Shown here: piece after piece, positions 9,711-19,464 of the stretch | Numbering within the stretch: the stretch's first letter is position 1 | How the letters are laid out: every line of letters starts with the position of its first letter | Origin: Marinobacter fonticola | GTDB lineage: Bacteria > Pseudomonadota > Gammaproteobacteria > Pseudomonadales > Oleiphilaceae | Direction: 5' to 3' | DNA: 64,000 nt | Assembly: GCF_008122265.1 (NCBI RefSeq) | Contig: NZ_CP043042.1 | Span: 2,666,001-2,730,000, forward strand | Program-made: the position numbers and the translations under genes | The notes under the pieces: generated by a model | Seen by the model: only the letters and a program-made list of their open reading frames with translations | What the model was told of the DNA's origin: nothing | The model's database searches: none

Positions 9711-10745
9711 TTACTCGGCAATCAACCGGTCCGGAATTTCCAGTCCTTTTTCCCGATAGAATCGCGCAGCGCCAGGATGCAACGGCATCGGCAAACCGGC
9801 TATCGCCTTTTCCAGCGCCATGGCCTTGGTGGCCGGATGGATGTTGTTCAGGAACGGTAGATTGGCATACATGGTCTTGACGATTTGATAGACGTCCTCT
9901 TCCGGCAAATCCGCCCGCACCGCCAGGATATTAGGCTGAGCGATCGTGTTGATCGGTTCCGCCTGGTTGGGGTAGGTTTCAGCCGGAATGGTGTAAGGCG
10001 ACCACAAATCGAATTCGCTGTTGACCTGTTCGAGCTGCTCGTCAGTGACGTTGAGCGTGGTGATTTCTTTGCCCATGTTGGCGTAGGCCCGCGTCACGGC
10101 CGAAGCCGGGACGCCAGCCGGTATATTCATGCCGTCGATGTTGCCGTTCTGCAAGGCATCGGCACTGGGTCCATACCCCAGGTAAGCTATGTCCACCTTT
10201 TCCAGATCAATGCCGAGCGCCCCTAGGATGTAGCGGCCGGAGCCCTCGGTGCCCGAATTGCGCGCGCCGATCGAGAACGTCTCGCCGTACAGGTTTTCCA
10301 TATCCGACATCGTGCCGCTTTCAGCCATCCCGGCGCGAATCACGAAGTGCTCCACGTTCTGCCACAACATCGATACCGAGCGCAGGTTCCTATAGGCCTT
10401 GGGGACCGGGCCGGTACCTTTCCATGCCCAGGCGCCGTATAGCCCCTGGAGAATACCGAACTGGGCCTGGCCTTCGTCCATCAACTTGAGGTTCTCACCC
10501 GATCCGGCAGAACTGATAGCGGAGACGGAAATGCCCGTCGAAGGTTCAAGCTTGACCTTGATCAGCGTGGATAAAGCAACACCCACGGGGTAGTAGGTTC
10601 CGCCCGTCGTCGCGGTGCCCATGACGTAATTGCTTTCCTGGGCGTATGCCGACGTATTGAACCCAAGTACGACTGCCGCAGCCAAGCCCATAGCGCTCTT
10701 TATAAAGTGGCGCTTATCCATGCTTTTCCCGTGTCTTCTTTTCAT
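9711..10745 (-). CDS. TAXI-family TRAP transporter substrate-binding protein
   Basis: A 344-residue secreted binding protein. The N-terminus (KRHFIKSAMGLAAAVVLGFNTSAYAQE) is a signal peptide with a likely cleavage after SAYA, and the mature part opens YVMGTATTGGTYYPVGVALS, the classic TAXI start. Ligand class is unknown; characterised TAXI proteins bind carboxylates and amino acids such as glutamate. The start may be ATG 10745 (AAGGAGG further upstream, GGGGAAG close) or ATG 10721. It is the first gene of the transporter unit, with the permease gene downstream beyond element A. Confidence 0.93.
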   Translation of the reverse strand: MKRRHGKSMDKRHFIKSAMGLAAAVVLGFNTSAYAQESNYVMGTATTGGTYYPVGVALSTLIKVKLEPSTGISVSAISSAGSGENLKLMDEGQAQFGILQGLYGAWAWKGTGPVPKAYRNLRSVSMLWQNVEHFVIRAGMAESGTMSDMENLYGETFSIGARNSGTEGSGRYILGALGIDLEKVDIAYLGYGPSADALQNGNIDGMNIPAGVPASAVTRAYANMGKEITTLNVTDEQLEQVNSEFDLWSPYTIPAETYPNQAEPINTIAQPNILAVRADLPEEDVYQIVKTMYANLPFLNNIHPATKAMALEKAIAGLPMPLHPGAARFYREKGLEIPDRLIAE

Positions 10746-10933
10746 GATCTTCCCCTGCCTCCTTGGTAGACGATATTGTTATAGGTTTTCTTGTTTCGGC
10801 CGTTTGAGAGGTCTGTACGCTTTATCTGGCAACGACACAGAAGTTGAGAATAGACACAAACTGGAGCCGCTGCCATTTTCAACACTAAGACATAAGTAGA
10901 CATGGCGAAGGCTATTCGGCGAAATGGCCTATA

Positions 10934-10959
10934 GAAAAGGGGTGCCAACGGCACCCCTC
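10934..10959 (-). terminator. Rho-independent terminator of putP
   Basis: Read on the minus strand this is GAGGGGTGCC, a short TT loop, then GGCACCCC followed by TTTTCT: a strong GC stem with a U tract. It lies about 65 bases after the putP stop codon and separates putP from the TAXI gene. Confidence 0.9.
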
Positions 10960-11024
10960 ACAAATCGCGATCATTCAATTTAAAACCGGCTTCACAAGCG
11001 CTAAGCCGTTCTTCCGCTAACCGC

Positions 11025-12500
11025 TCAGCGACCCACGACTTTATCGAAGCCATCCTGGATCGTCTTGGACGGCTCCGGTGTCGCCAGGGAAACCACCACG
11101 ATGGCGATAGCCGCCAGAATGAAGCCTGGGATGATCTCGTATAGCTCGAAAATACCGCCCGAGATGTTGCCCCAGATCACGACCGTTACACCGCCGACGA
11201 CGATACCGGCCAGCGCACCCAGGCGCGTCATGCGCTTCCAGAACAGCGACAGGATCAATGCCGGACCGAAGGCCGCGCCGAAGCCGGCCCAGGCATAGGA
11301 CACCAGTTCCAGCACCTGGCTGTCAGGGTCAAAGGCCAGCATGCAGGCCACAATGGCGATACCGACCACCGCGAAGCGCCCTACCCAGACCAATTCACTC
11401 TGAGATGCATCCCGGCGGAATAGGGCTTTGTAGAAATCCTCGGCAAGCGCGGACGAAGACACCAGCAGCTGGGAATCCGCCGTACTCATGATAGCTGCCA
11501 GGATCGCGGCCAACAGTATGCCGGCAATAATCGGATGGAACAGCGCATCGACCAGCAACATAAAGGCGCGCTCTCCATCTTCCAGTGGCGTTTCGAAATA
11601 GCCGATCGCGGAAAAGCCTACGAGCAGCGCACCCAGCAAACCAAAACCACTCCAGATCACGGCGATACGGCGCGCGGTTGGGATATCGTCTGCACTACGG
11701 ATAGCCTTGAAGCGGGCCAAAATATGCGGCTGGCCGAAATAGCCCAGCCCCCAGCCCAGCAGCGAGAGGATCGCTAGAAAGCCGAGCGCATTGCCGTCTG
11801 CCCCGGTAAAGGCACTCAGGAACTCGGGGTTTTTGGCGTCCATCGCCGCCTGAGTTGCGGACCAGCCGCCATCGGCAGTGATGGCCAGGATCGGCACCAG
11901 GAGCAAAGCGGCGAACATTAGCAGGCCCTGGACAACATCGGTCCAGGCTACAGCCAGGAAACCGCCGAAAAAGGTGTAGGACACCACCGCCAGGGTACCG
12001 ATGATGACGGCTGTGGAGTAATCGAGCCCAAACACCGTTTCGAAAAGCTTTCCCCCGGCAACCAGGCCGGAGCTGGTATAAAACAAAAAGAACAGCAAGA
12101 TAAAGAAAGCCGAAATCACCCGTAATGCCCGGGACTTGTCTTCAAAGCGGTTCTCGAAATAAGACGGCAGCGTCAGCGAATCACCGGCCGCCAGAGAATA
12201 GTTCCGCAAACGGCGGGCCACGATCAGCCAGTTGAGCCAGGTTCCGACCAGGAGGCCAACCGCTATCCAGATTGCTTCGTAGCCGGCGGCGTAGGCATAG
12301 CCCGGCAGCCCCAGAAGTAGCCATCCACTCATATCCGATGCGCCGGCACTCAATGCCGACGGTAGCGGTCCGAGGCTGCGGCCACCGAGAATATAATCGG
12401 AAAGATTTGATGTACGTTTGTAAGCGATGTAGCCGATGGCCAGCATCAGCAGAATATAAACCACAAAGGTCGCACTGACCCCGATATTGTTTTCAACCAT
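11025..12500 (-). CDS. putP: Sodium/proline symporter PutP
   Basis: A 491-residue solute:sodium symporter with about 13 hydrophobic segments. Segment 2 reads SALSAGASDMSGWLLLGLPG, the Na+/proline-binding region of PutP, and the YILGGRSLGPLPSALSAG block precedes it. It imports proline with Na+ for use as nutrient or osmoprotectant. No putA lies in the window. An AraC-type gene stands directly upstream on the same strand, 246 bases away, and that gap should hold the putP promoter. Length and topology are normal for the family. Confidence 0.95.
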   Translation of the reverse strand: MVENNIGVSATFVVYILLMLAIGYIAYKRTSNLSDYILGGRSLGPLPSALSAGASDMSGWLLLGLPGYAYAAGYEAIWIAVGLLVGTWLNWLIVARRLRNYSLAAGDSLTLPSYFENRFEDKSRALRVISAFFILLFFLFYTSSGLVAGGKLFETVFGLDYSTAVIIGTLAVVSYTFFGGFLAVAWTDVVQGLLMFAALLLVPILAITADGGWSATQAAMDAKNPEFLSAFTGADGNALGFLAILSLLGWGLGYFGQPHILARFKAIRSADDIPTARRIAVIWSGFGLLGALLVGFSAIGYFETPLEDGERAFMLLVDALFHPIIAGILLAAILAAIMSTADSQLLVSSSALAEDFYKALFRRDASQSELVWVGRFAVVGIAIVACMLAFDPDSQVLELVSYAWAGFGAAFGPALILSLFWKRMTRLGALAGIVVGGVTVVIWGNISGGIFELYEIIPGFILAAIAIVVVSLATPEPSKTIQDGFDKVVGR

Positions 12501-12746
12501 CTAGACTGTCTCCCCCGTCATATCGACGACGCCGAAGGCTTAATGACATGCATTAGCGTCACCCCAGTATGGCCGAAATACCGAACTCAGGATGAAGCAA
12601 CGTTAATAAAATGCCGAACATCACGCTAATGTAGTGCCATGAGAGATCGGTCGCTTGCAAAAAACTACGGATTTTTTGCGAAAAACTACACTTCCTCACC
12701 TCAACCTAGAAATCCAAATCAAGCAAAGGAACGAGTGTTACGGGTA

Positions 12747-13529
12747 TTAACGCAACGCTGACGGGGTAACGCCACGGTGTTTCTTCATGGCGTTGGTCAG
12801 TGCGCCCTGGCTGGAAAACCCGGTACGTAAACTGATTTCCGCAAGGGAAAGACGCGGCTGCCGGAGAAGTTCGATCGCGCGATCCAGCCGGGCGTGGATG
12901 ATGTATTGGTGAGGACTCATGCCGGTCATCTCTCGAAAGGTTTCATGAAAACGACTGACACTGAGGCAAGCTTCGCGGGCCAGATCCTTAACCGTGATCT
13001 TCCGATGTAAATGCTCGCGCACATAATGCCGGAGCACTTCGGTATTAAAAGTCTGAGGCCGACGCCGAAGTATGCGATTGCCGCTGAGGCGATGGGAAAG
13101 ACAGTGGACGATGCCGGTGGCGAAGTGTTCGTGCAGTGAGCGGTTGTCCGGAGCTTGGTGAAGCTCCGCCGCACACAGGTGAATCAGGTTCTGCAGCCGG
13201 TTGTCCATCTCCAGATGCTGAGGCCGGTCAAACAAGGGAGCCAGATGGTCGTAATCGTGATGCCGGGGATTGGACAAAGCCGGCGCCGAGACATCCAGGT
13301 CAATCACCAGCACATGATTAATGTCGTTGCCGAAGTAATCGTGCCGCGTTTCAGTGGGCACGAAACAGGCACGACGGTTGTCCAGACCCACTTCCCACCC
13401 CTGCCCGGCGAGTCCCGAGCTACCCTGCAGGCCAATCACCACTTGATGATGTTCGTGGGCGTGGTGAGCCGCATTTTTCGGCAATTTCAGAACTCTGGCG
13501 TTAAGCATATGAGGTGTAGTGGTGGCCAT
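12747..13529 (-). CDS. AraC-family transcriptional regulator
   Basis: A 260-residue regulator. The N-terminal part looks like a cupin ligand domain (NAAHHAHEHHQVVIGLQG). The C-terminal 100 residues are two helix-turn-helix motifs: KITVKDLAREACLSVSRFHE, and LSLAEISLRTGFSSQGALTN followed by HRGVTPSALR. I use the ATG at 13529; a GTG one codon earlier is possible and neither has a clear ribosome site. Position next to putP suggests control of proline uptake, an inference. Proline regulators of other types are known in relatives, so this pairing is not certain. Confidence 0.9.
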   Translation of the reverse strand: MATTTPHMLNARVLKLPKNAAHHAHEHHQVVIGLQGSSGLAGQGWEVGLDNRRACFVPTETRHDYFGNDINHVLVIDLDVSAPALSNPRHHDYDHLAPLFDRPQHLEMDNRLQNLIHLCAAELHQAPDNRSLHEHFATGIVHCLSHRLSGNRILRRRPQTFNTEVLRHYVREHLHRKITVKDLAREACLSVSRFHETFREMTGMSPHQYIIHARLDRAIELLRQPRLSLAEISLRTGFSSQGALTNAMKKHRGVTPSALR

Positions 13530-13593
13530 CACTGGAATTGTCGCTTATTTAAACACATTATCGGAAGCTATTCATCCGAGCTCCCGCGGCCAA

Positions 13594-14922
13594 CTAAGCA
13601 GCAAATTCCACTCCGACTTCACTACCCACGCACCATCTGACCCGCGCTGTGCGGTCGCCGATGCGTGGATGGCGTAACCGCAGCGAAGCGCCCTCGCTAA
13701 CCACCCCGCTGCCGCTATAGCGTAGGCGGGCTCCGGATTCCGACATATCCACGAGCGTGCATACCTCACCCACATTCGGCATGTCCGCCACGGCAAGCGC
13801 TTCCGGAACAATCAGTCGCAAGTGCCGGCGCTCGTGGAAGACCGGTGTGCCCTCTTCGAGCGCCTCCTCAAGGTTGCGCCGGTTACCGAACAATCCGTCG
13901 GCCTTCAACCGATCCGTCGCCGAGATATGCACCTTCTCGCTGACCGAACGCTCCAGTCCCAGAAAGTTTCGTTGGATACCGCCGATGGGTCGACGGTACT
14001 CGCCAAAAGCGCGGTAAGCCCAACTGAAACTATCGTTCAACGGCGCACTGATACGCTCTTCGGGAGCGGTCCGGAAGTTACCCCCCAGCTGCCATTCCAA
14101 ACCGTGTTGGTTGGCCTGGGCAATCATGAATTGCAATGCCAGGTCAGATAGGCCGGTACTTGGATAGCCGCCACCCACATCGCCATGAACGCCCGGTAGC
14201 CAAACTTGGAGTGTACGGTGAGAGACGGTGTCTTGCCGGTGTTCGTCTGCATTGTCCGCATGGGTCCACAGAGCAGGCTGGAACGGCGCGCGGCGCTCGT
14301 CTATGGCCAAGGCCTGCACAGCGTAGGATACGGAATCGCATAGCTGCGTATCGTGGAAACCCACCCAGCGACGCGACAGCCGCCTTAGACCGGGCATGGG
14401 GATACCCAGTGCGCCCACGGTATCGAAAACGCCGAGGAAACGTATGGGAATCCGCCGGCTGGCCTGACGTAATTCGTCCATCAAAGCTGCCTGGGGCAGC
14501 GTGTCACGGGCATTGCCCGGCTCCGCCCGGTACCACTGATAAGCTTGCGGCAGATGTTTCATTTCCGACTTGGGCATTAGGCCCATCACATGAATGAAGC
14601 CCGCCAGACTACGCACGGTGTAAGCGCCACGACTGAAACCCAGAAGGTAGATATCGTCACTGGGCGCCCAATTATTGGCAATGAACCGATAGGCCTGCAA
14701 CAGATTGGTCGAAAGACCCATACCGAACGCGCCGGTAAGCCAACGCCGGGTTCTTCCAGCCGTACCTACCTCACCGTCATAGTAAACGACCTGGTCACGG
14801 CGACCGGAGTGCGCTTTCAACGCCCTGACGCACTTTAGAATATTGGACGGTTCCCCCTTGCCGGCATCGATTTCCGGCTTGTTCCAGGTTCCGTCACAGC
14901 AGACGACGATGGCTTTGGACAT
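13594..14922 (-). CDS. DUF2235 alpha/beta hydrolase fused to a C-terminal PilZ domain
   Basis: A 442-residue two-domain protein. Residues 1 to about 300 are DUF2235, an alpha/beta-hydrolase family that includes type VI secretion phospholipases of the Tle1 group: IVVCCDGTWNKPE at the start and the nucleophile elbow GFSRGAYTVRS (Ser97). Residues 365-442 form a PilZ domain with both c-di-GMP signatures: RRHLR (RxxxR, 365-369) and DMSESG (DxSxxG, 392-397). No signal peptide or membrane segment is seen, so it should be cytosolic or delivered by a machine. No T6SS genes are nearby. Lipase activity and c-di-GMP control are inferred from the domains. Confidence 0.85.
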   Translation of the reverse strand: MSKAIVVCCDGTWNKPEIDAGKGEPSNILKCVRALKAHSGRRDQVVYYDGEVGTAGRTRRWLTGAFGMGLSTNLLQAYRFIANNWAPSDDIYLLGFSRGAYTVRSLAGFIHVMGLMPKSEMKHLPQAYQWYRAEPGNARDTLPQAALMDELRQASRRIPIRFLGVFDTVGALGIPMPGLRRLSRRWVGFHDTQLCDSVSYAVQALAIDERRAPFQPALWTHADNADEHRQDTVSHRTLQVWLPGVHGDVGGGYPSTGLSDLALQFMIAQANQHGLEWQLGGNFRTAPEERISAPLNDSFSWAYRAFGEYRRPIGGIQRNFLGLERSVSEKVHISATDRLKADGLFGNRRNLEEALEEGTPVFHERRHLRLIVPEALAVADMPNVGEVCTLVDMSESGARLRYSGSGVVSEGASLRLRHPRIGDRTARVRWCVGSEVGVEFAA

Positions 14923-15357
14923 AACCTGCCCTCCGTGCTTCCGATGCGCACCCCACGGACTGCATGCCCAACGCCTTGAGGTCCGGGCCGACCGCCAACC
15001 GATTCAAGGGTTTGCGACACCCCTTGTTCATTCGCTTTGATGCACGTGTCTTTGAAATAGATTATTAGCGTTCATGCACCCGTTTCTGACGCTCATATAC
15101 TAGAACTCCACGCAGACGCCGATGGATGCGTAAAACGTTTATCGTTTAACCACCTCAAAAGCGTAGCAGACAATCTATGATCGGTTAGGCAGGCCAGGTG
15201 TCACCCCACTGCTTTAAGGAGCCTGGATTAAGACATGGAGGGGCTGGGTAACACAGGAGACGGCGGATGGGGCCGGCAGACCGTGCACTAGTCAGTCAAC
15301 GTCGCGACGCCAGGGTTGGAAGCCGCACAGCCGAGGGGCAAAGCTCTCCAATCGCTC
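14923..15357. other. 435-base gap between tmk and the DUF2235-PilZ gene
   Basis: No convincing gene is visible. The left side should contain the minus-strand promoter of the DUF2235-PilZ gene. In Pseudomonas-type clusters, holB and a small pilZ gene follow tmk; neither is here. Only short frames without ribosome sites occur. No clear terminator for tmk was found. Confidence 0.6.
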
Positions 15358-15999
15358 TTAAGCCTCGGTGGCATGGATATCGAGAATGGCTTGCAATGCG
15401 CAGGACAACTGATCGCTAACGGCAGCCAGCGGCTGAGCAGCATCGAGGGTATGGTAGCGTTCAGGCCATTGTGCCGCACGCTCAAGGTAGGTGCTGCGAA
15501 TTCGCTCGAAAAACGCCACGGTTTCACGCTCGAAGCGATCCAATTCGCCACGCTTCTTGGCTCGAGCCATCCCCACCTCGACCGGCGCGTCCAGCAAGAT
15601 CACATGATCAGGCCGCAGCGGCCCCTGAACCAGGTTTTCCAGTACGGAAATCCGCTCGTGCGAAACACCGCGCCCGCCGCCCTGATAAGCGTAAGTCGCG
15701 TCCGTGAAACGATCGCACAGAACCCAGCGACCCGCCTGTATCTGCGGCAGGATGAAGTTATTGAGGTGCTGAGCCCGGGCGGCGAAAATCAACAACAGCT
15801 CGGCCACGTCGTTCACCGATTCATCCCTGGGGCAAAGCAGCAGCTCGCGAATATCTTCCGCCAGCGGCGTACCGCCCGGCTCGCGAGTTACGACCACGTC
15901 TATATCCCGGGACTTGAGCCAGCTCTCTGCATGTCCGAGCTGGGTCGATTTGCCGACGCCCTCGGTCCCTTCGAACGTAATCAGATATCCGCGTTTCAT
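15358..15999 (-). CDS. tmk: Thymidylate kinase
   Basis: A 213-residue kinase that phosphorylates dTMP to dTDP. The P-loop is FEGTEGVGKSTQ (residues 8-19), followed by VVTREPGGTPLAEDIRELLL, the DRFTDATYAYQGGGRG dTMP-binding block and a lid with RAKKRGELDRFE. The ATG at 15999 gives the family's usual length; upstream codons in the frame are not kinase-like. It follows mltG by about 30 bases at the end of the fab-pabC-mltG run. The usual downstream partner holB is absent. Confidence 0.96.
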   Translation of the reverse strand: MKRGYLITFEGTEGVGKSTQLGHAESWLKSRDIDVVVTREPGGTPLAEDIRELLLCPRDESVNDVAELLLIFAARAQHLNNFILPQIQAGRWVLCDRFTDATYAYQGGGRGVSHERISVLENLVQGPLRPDHVILLDAPVEVGMARAKKRGELDRFERETVAFFERIRSTYLERAAQWPERYHTLDAAQPLAAVSDQLSCALQAILDIHATEA

Positions 16000-16030
16000 A
16001 GAACTCCGCTGAAATGCGGCCTTTTCAGGC

Positions 16031-17068
16031 CTACTGCGCCTGGGGCGCCGAACGATAATCGGACCGGCGACGCAGCTGATACTCCCGCACCGCCTTCTGA
16101 TGCTCTTCAAACGTTTTTGAAAACACGTGCGAGCCATCGCCGCGAGCCACGAAATAGAGCGACTCCCCTGGCTCGGGATGAAGTGCCGCATGGATCGCAT
16201 CGCGGCCCGGCAAAGCAATGGGTGTCGGCGGCAAGCCGGAAATACGGTACGTGTTGTAGGGCGTCGTCGTACGCAAGTGCTTGCGCGTGATGTTGCCGTC
16301 GTAGTCGTCGCCCAGCCCATAGATAACGGTGGGATCGGTTTGCAGCCGCATCCCTTTTTGTATTCGCCTAACGAATACACCCGCTATCTGACCGCGCTCG
16401 TGAGGCACGCCCGTTTCTTTCTCGACGATCGACGCCATAACCAGCGCTTCATAGGGCGTCTCGTACGGCACGTCTTGCGCCCTGCTCGCCCACTCTTCCG
16501 CCAAAATGGATTCCATGCGCTGATAGGCCCGGCGCAGGATATCCAGGTCGGTTTGATTACCGGTAAATACGTACGTATCCGGAAAGAAACGCCCCTCCGG
16601 ATGTTGCTCGGGCTTACCCAGGCGCGCCATGATCTCGGTATCGGTCATGTCCGTGGTTAGCAACTCCAGATGGTCCTGAGTCGCCAGGGCCGCCCGTAGC
16701 TCACTGAACCGCCAACCCTCGATGAATTGCACAGACCAGGTTTTCGTCTCTCCCCGCACCATTTTGTCGATCATGGCCATGGGTGTCTCGCCGGGTATGA
16801 ACTCGTAGGTGCCCGCTTTGATCAGATTCCGCTCGGAATTCAGGCGGCTCCAAACCTTCAGCCATAGAGCATCCTCAATCAGCCCCTGACGCTCCAGCTT
16901 GCCAGCGACGGTATTGAATGCACTCCCCGGCTCGACATCGAACAATAGCGGTTCCGTCAGTGCAGCAGGCTCTTCGAGGGTCTTTAATCCCTGCCATAGC
17001 CAGAGAGCGGAGCCACTGAGAAGCAGGACAAGCCCGAGAACGGAAACAAGTAGAATTCGTTTAAGCAA
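16031..17068 (-). CDS. mltG: Endolytic murein transglycosylase MltG
   Basis: A 345-residue inner-membrane enzyme that cuts nascent glycan strands and so ends peptidoglycan chains. One membrane segment lies near the N-terminus (about residues 5-27). The periplasmic part contains LysM-like and YceG regions, with the catalytic glutamate in MASIVEKETGVPHERGQIAG and the later LQTDPTVIYGLG block. The start is a TTG two bases after the pabC stop, implying coupled translation. Placement between pabC and tmk is the common gammaproteobacterial order. Confidence 0.95.
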   Translation of the reverse strand: MLKRILLVSVLGLVLLLSGSALWLWQGLKTLEEPAALTEPLLFDVEPGSAFNTVAGKLERQGLIEDALWLKVWSRLNSERNLIKAGTYEFIPGETPMAMIDKMVRGETKTWSVQFIEGWRFSELRAALATQDHLELLTTDMTDTEIMARLGKPEQHPEGRFFPDTYVFTGNQTDLDILRRAYQRMESILAEEWASRAQDVPYETPYEALVMASIVEKETGVPHERGQIAGVFVRRIQKGMRLQTDPTVIYGLGDDYDGNITRKHLRTTTPYNTYRISGLPPTPIALPGRDAIHAALHPEPGESLYFVARGDGSHVFSKTFEEHQKAVREYQLRRRSDYRSAPQAQ

Positions 17069-17070
17069 GA

Positions 17071-17883
17071 TCAGGAACCAACGGCTTCAGCAAGAAAGGA
17101 CCGAATTTTGGCAAGGCTGGGGCCCATAGGCAACCGGGTATCGTTGATTTGTTCAATGGCAATGGCACCGACGACGCTGTTGGTCAACAACAAACCGTCA
17201 AAGTCCCAGTGCTGCAGGTCCACCTGGGTTATGGGTCGATAGTCGACTGTTTCTTCCTGGCCATCCAGGTAGTCAATGATGGCTTGGCGTGCCACGCCGG
17301 CAACCGCTAATACCGAGGCTGGTGGGGTAACCCAGACACCGGCAACCCGCGCAAACACGTTGGTTCGTGTGCCTTCCAAAAGCCCCCCCGAACTGTCGGT
17401 CATCAAAGATTCGTAGGCCCAGTCCGGCATCGCCTGGCTAGCCAAAACCTGTGGCAGCCGGTTTAACGTTTTCATACCCGCAACCAGCGGATCGACCACC
17501 AGCGGATGCGGACAAATGGTCACGCCAACCGCACCGCGCGGTTGCGGAGGCAATCGGTGATGACTCGCGATTAGCCGCGGCTTGCAGTTCGCGTCGGGCC
17601 GGTAACCACGACCGCCGGTCCCACGCGTCAAAATGAGCTTGAGCACCCAGTCGCCGCAATCGCCGTAACGCTCCGTCGCCTCATGTAAAACATGGGCGAG
17701 CGTGTCCGCGCCGAGGGGTATACCGAGCCTTTCAGCGCTAGTGAGTAAGCGCTGAAGATGAAAGTCGACAAGCGTCGGGCGATGGTTACGAATGCGGATG
17801 GTCTCGAACAGACCATCCCCATAGGCGAGCCCGCGATCGTCAGCGGGAATCGATTGCTCTTCGGCCCAGATACAGGCGGCCAC
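17071..17883 (-). CDS. pabC: Aminodeoxychorismate lyase
   Basis: A 270-residue fold-type IV PLP enzyme that releases 4-aminobenzoate and pyruvate for folate synthesis. Typical features are DDRGLAYGDGLFETIRI near the start, the likely PLP lysine in AGMKTLNRLPQVLA, and EGTRTNVFARVAGVW near residue 165. The GTG start at 17883 lies eight bases after the fabF stop, and the GAGG in the fabF end can serve as its ribosome site. This is the classic fabF-pabC-mltG order. Confusion with branched-chain aminotransferases is unlikely given length and context. Confidence 0.93.
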   Translation of the reverse strand: MAACIWAEEQSIPADDRGLAYGDGLFETIRIRNHRPTLVDFHLQRLLTSAERLGIPLGADTLAHVLHEATERYGDCGDWVLKLILTRGTGGRGYRPDANCKPRLIASHHRLPPQPRGAVGVTICPHPLVVDPLVAGMKTLNRLPQVLASQAMPDWAYESLMTDSSGGLLEGTRTNVFARVAGVWVTPPASVLAVAGVARQAIIDYLDGQEETVDYRPITQVDLQHWDFDGLLLTNSVVGAIAIEQINDTRLPMGPSLAKIRSFLAEAVGS

Positions 17884-17891
17884 GGCGCCGT

Positions 17892-19133
17892 TCAGTCCTC
17901 GAGACGACGGAAAATCAGGGTGCCGTTAGTGCCACCGAAACCAAAGGAGTTCGATAGAGCCGCTGTGATCGTGGCCTTGCGTGACGTGTGGGGCACGAAA
18001 TCCAGATCACAGCCCTCTTCCGGATCATCCAGATTGATGGTCGGTGGCAACACGCCGTCCCGGAGCGCCAACAACGAGAAAATCGCCTCGACGGCACCGG
18101 CCGCGCCGAGTAAATGGCCGGTCATCGACTTGGTACTGGAGATGGCCAACTTGCGGGCGTGATCACCGAAGACCGCTTTTACAGCATCCACTTCTGCCAC
18201 ATCGCCCACTGACGTGGAGGTGCCATGGGCATTGATGTAACCAATTTCAGCGAGGTCGATGCCCGCATCCTTGAGCGCATTGCGCATGGAGCGCTGGGCG
18301 CCTTCCCCGGACGGCGCGGTAACATGGTGCGCGTCGTCGCTCATACCGAAACCGACCACTTCACCGTAAATAGTTGCACCACGGCGCTTGGCGTGTTCCA
18401 ACTCCTCGAGTACCAGTACCCCGGAGCCATCGCTCAGCACAAACCCGTCACGCCCCTTATCCCACGGGCGGCTGGCCTTTTCCGGCTCGTCGTTGCGGGT
18501 GGACAATGCCCGGGCAGCGCCAAAAGCAGCAATACCGGTGGGTGTGGTGGCCATCTCGGAGCCACCCGCCAGCATCACGTCGGCGTCGCCGTACTGAATG
18601 GTCCGCGCCGCATAGCCAATATTGTGGGTGCCGGTGGTGCAGGCTGTGGTAATAGCAATGTTCGGACCCTTGAAGCCGAACTTGATTGCCACGTTGCCGG
18701 CGAGCATATTAACGACCGAGGCCGGAACGAAGAAAGGAGACACTTTTCTCGGCCCCTTCTCCGCCAGCGTCAAGACGTTCCTCTCAATAAATTCGAGGCC
18801 ACCGATACCGGAACCGATAGCGATACCCACGCGTTCCGGATCGCAGGCGCCATCACCATCAAGACCGCTATCTTTAACAGCCTGAGACGCCGCAGCGATG
18901 CCATAGTGAATGAAGGCATCCATCTTGCGCGCATCTTTTGCACTCAGGTACAGATCGAGGTCGAGCTCTCTGATTGCACCTCCGATCCGGGTGTTGAAAT
19001 CCGACGCATCGAACCGTTCAATCGGACCGATGCCGCTTCGACCGGCAAGGACACTCTCCCAGGATGAAGCCACGTCATTTCCTACGGGAGAGACCATACC
19101 GAGACCAGTGACTACGACACGTCGTCCAGACAT
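17892..19133 (-). CDS. fabF: 3-oxoacyl-ACP synthase II (KAS II)
   Basis: A 413-residue condensing enzyme that extends acyl-ACP with malonyl-ACP, notably palmitoleate to cis-vaccenate. The catalytic triad is visible: Cys in [13 protein letters not shown], His in [12 protein letters not shown] and His in [15 protein letters not shown]. The N-terminus [18 protein letters not shown] and the C-terminal [16 protein letters not shown] are standard. A 330-base gap holding the acpP terminator precedes it, so it may have its own promoter. Confidence 0.97.
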   Translation of the reverse strand: MSGRRVVVTGLGMVSPVGNDVASSWESVLAGRSGIGPIERFDASDFNTRIGGAIRELDLDLYLSAKDARKMDAFIHYGIAAASQAVKDSGLDGDGACDPERVGIAIGSGIGGLEFIERNVLTLAEKGPRKVSPFFVPASVVNMLAGNVAIKFGFKGPNIAITTACTTGTHNIGYAARTIQYGDADVMLAGGSEMATTPTGIAAFGAARALSTRNDEPEKASRPWDKGRDGFVLSDGSGVLVLEELEHAKRRGATIYGEVVGFGMSDDAHHVTAPSGEGAQRSMRNALKDAGIDLAEIGYINAHGTSTSVGDVAEVDAVKAVFGDHARKLAISSTKSMTGHLLGAAGAVEAIFSLLALRDGVLPPTINLDDPEEGCDLDFVPHTSRKATITAALSNSFGFGGTNGTLIFRRLED

Positions 19134-19464
19134 TATTCCTTCACCTATCGTTGTGCATCCGTTGCGTGATCTTTATTGATTTGCAGAGGTCAGGCAACGC
19201 TATCTTTGGATGATTGTCGCTTCCGGCATGTTGAAGCCGGCCATGCGACCGCCAGAACGAATACCAATCAGACTAGGGCCCCAGCTTACGGGGTCTGCGG
19301 TTTATCGCAAAACCGCGTGACGCTTTCATGACATAAAAAACTTGCGGTAGAGGGTAGCCCGCGCTCGTAGTTCGATCAGGCTACCACGCAGCCGCCAACA
19401 AAAAAGCCGCCCTTAATTACCTAAATAAGGACGGCTTTCGCTTGGCTTTCAACAGGTCTGAGTA
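19134..19464. other. Spacer between acpP and fabF
   Basis: No gene is visible in these 331 bases. The acpP terminator hairpin is at 19401-19437. The remainder should contain read-through sequence or a promoter for fabF; I could not pick out clear minus-35/minus-10 boxes. Confidence 0.6.
19401..19437 (-). terminator. Terminator after acpP
   Basis: On the minus strand this reads AAAGCCGTCCTTA, an AT-rich loop, then TAAGGGCGGCTTTTTTG. The stem is about 12 bp with one G-U pair and is followed by a T run. It begins about 28 bases after the acpP stop and probably sets the high ratio of acpP to fabF message. Confidence 0.85.

Noticed and set aside
15235..15291. An 18-residue plus-strand frame in the tmk gap
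   Set aside because: No suitable ribosome site and glycine/tryptophan-rich sequence typical of chance.
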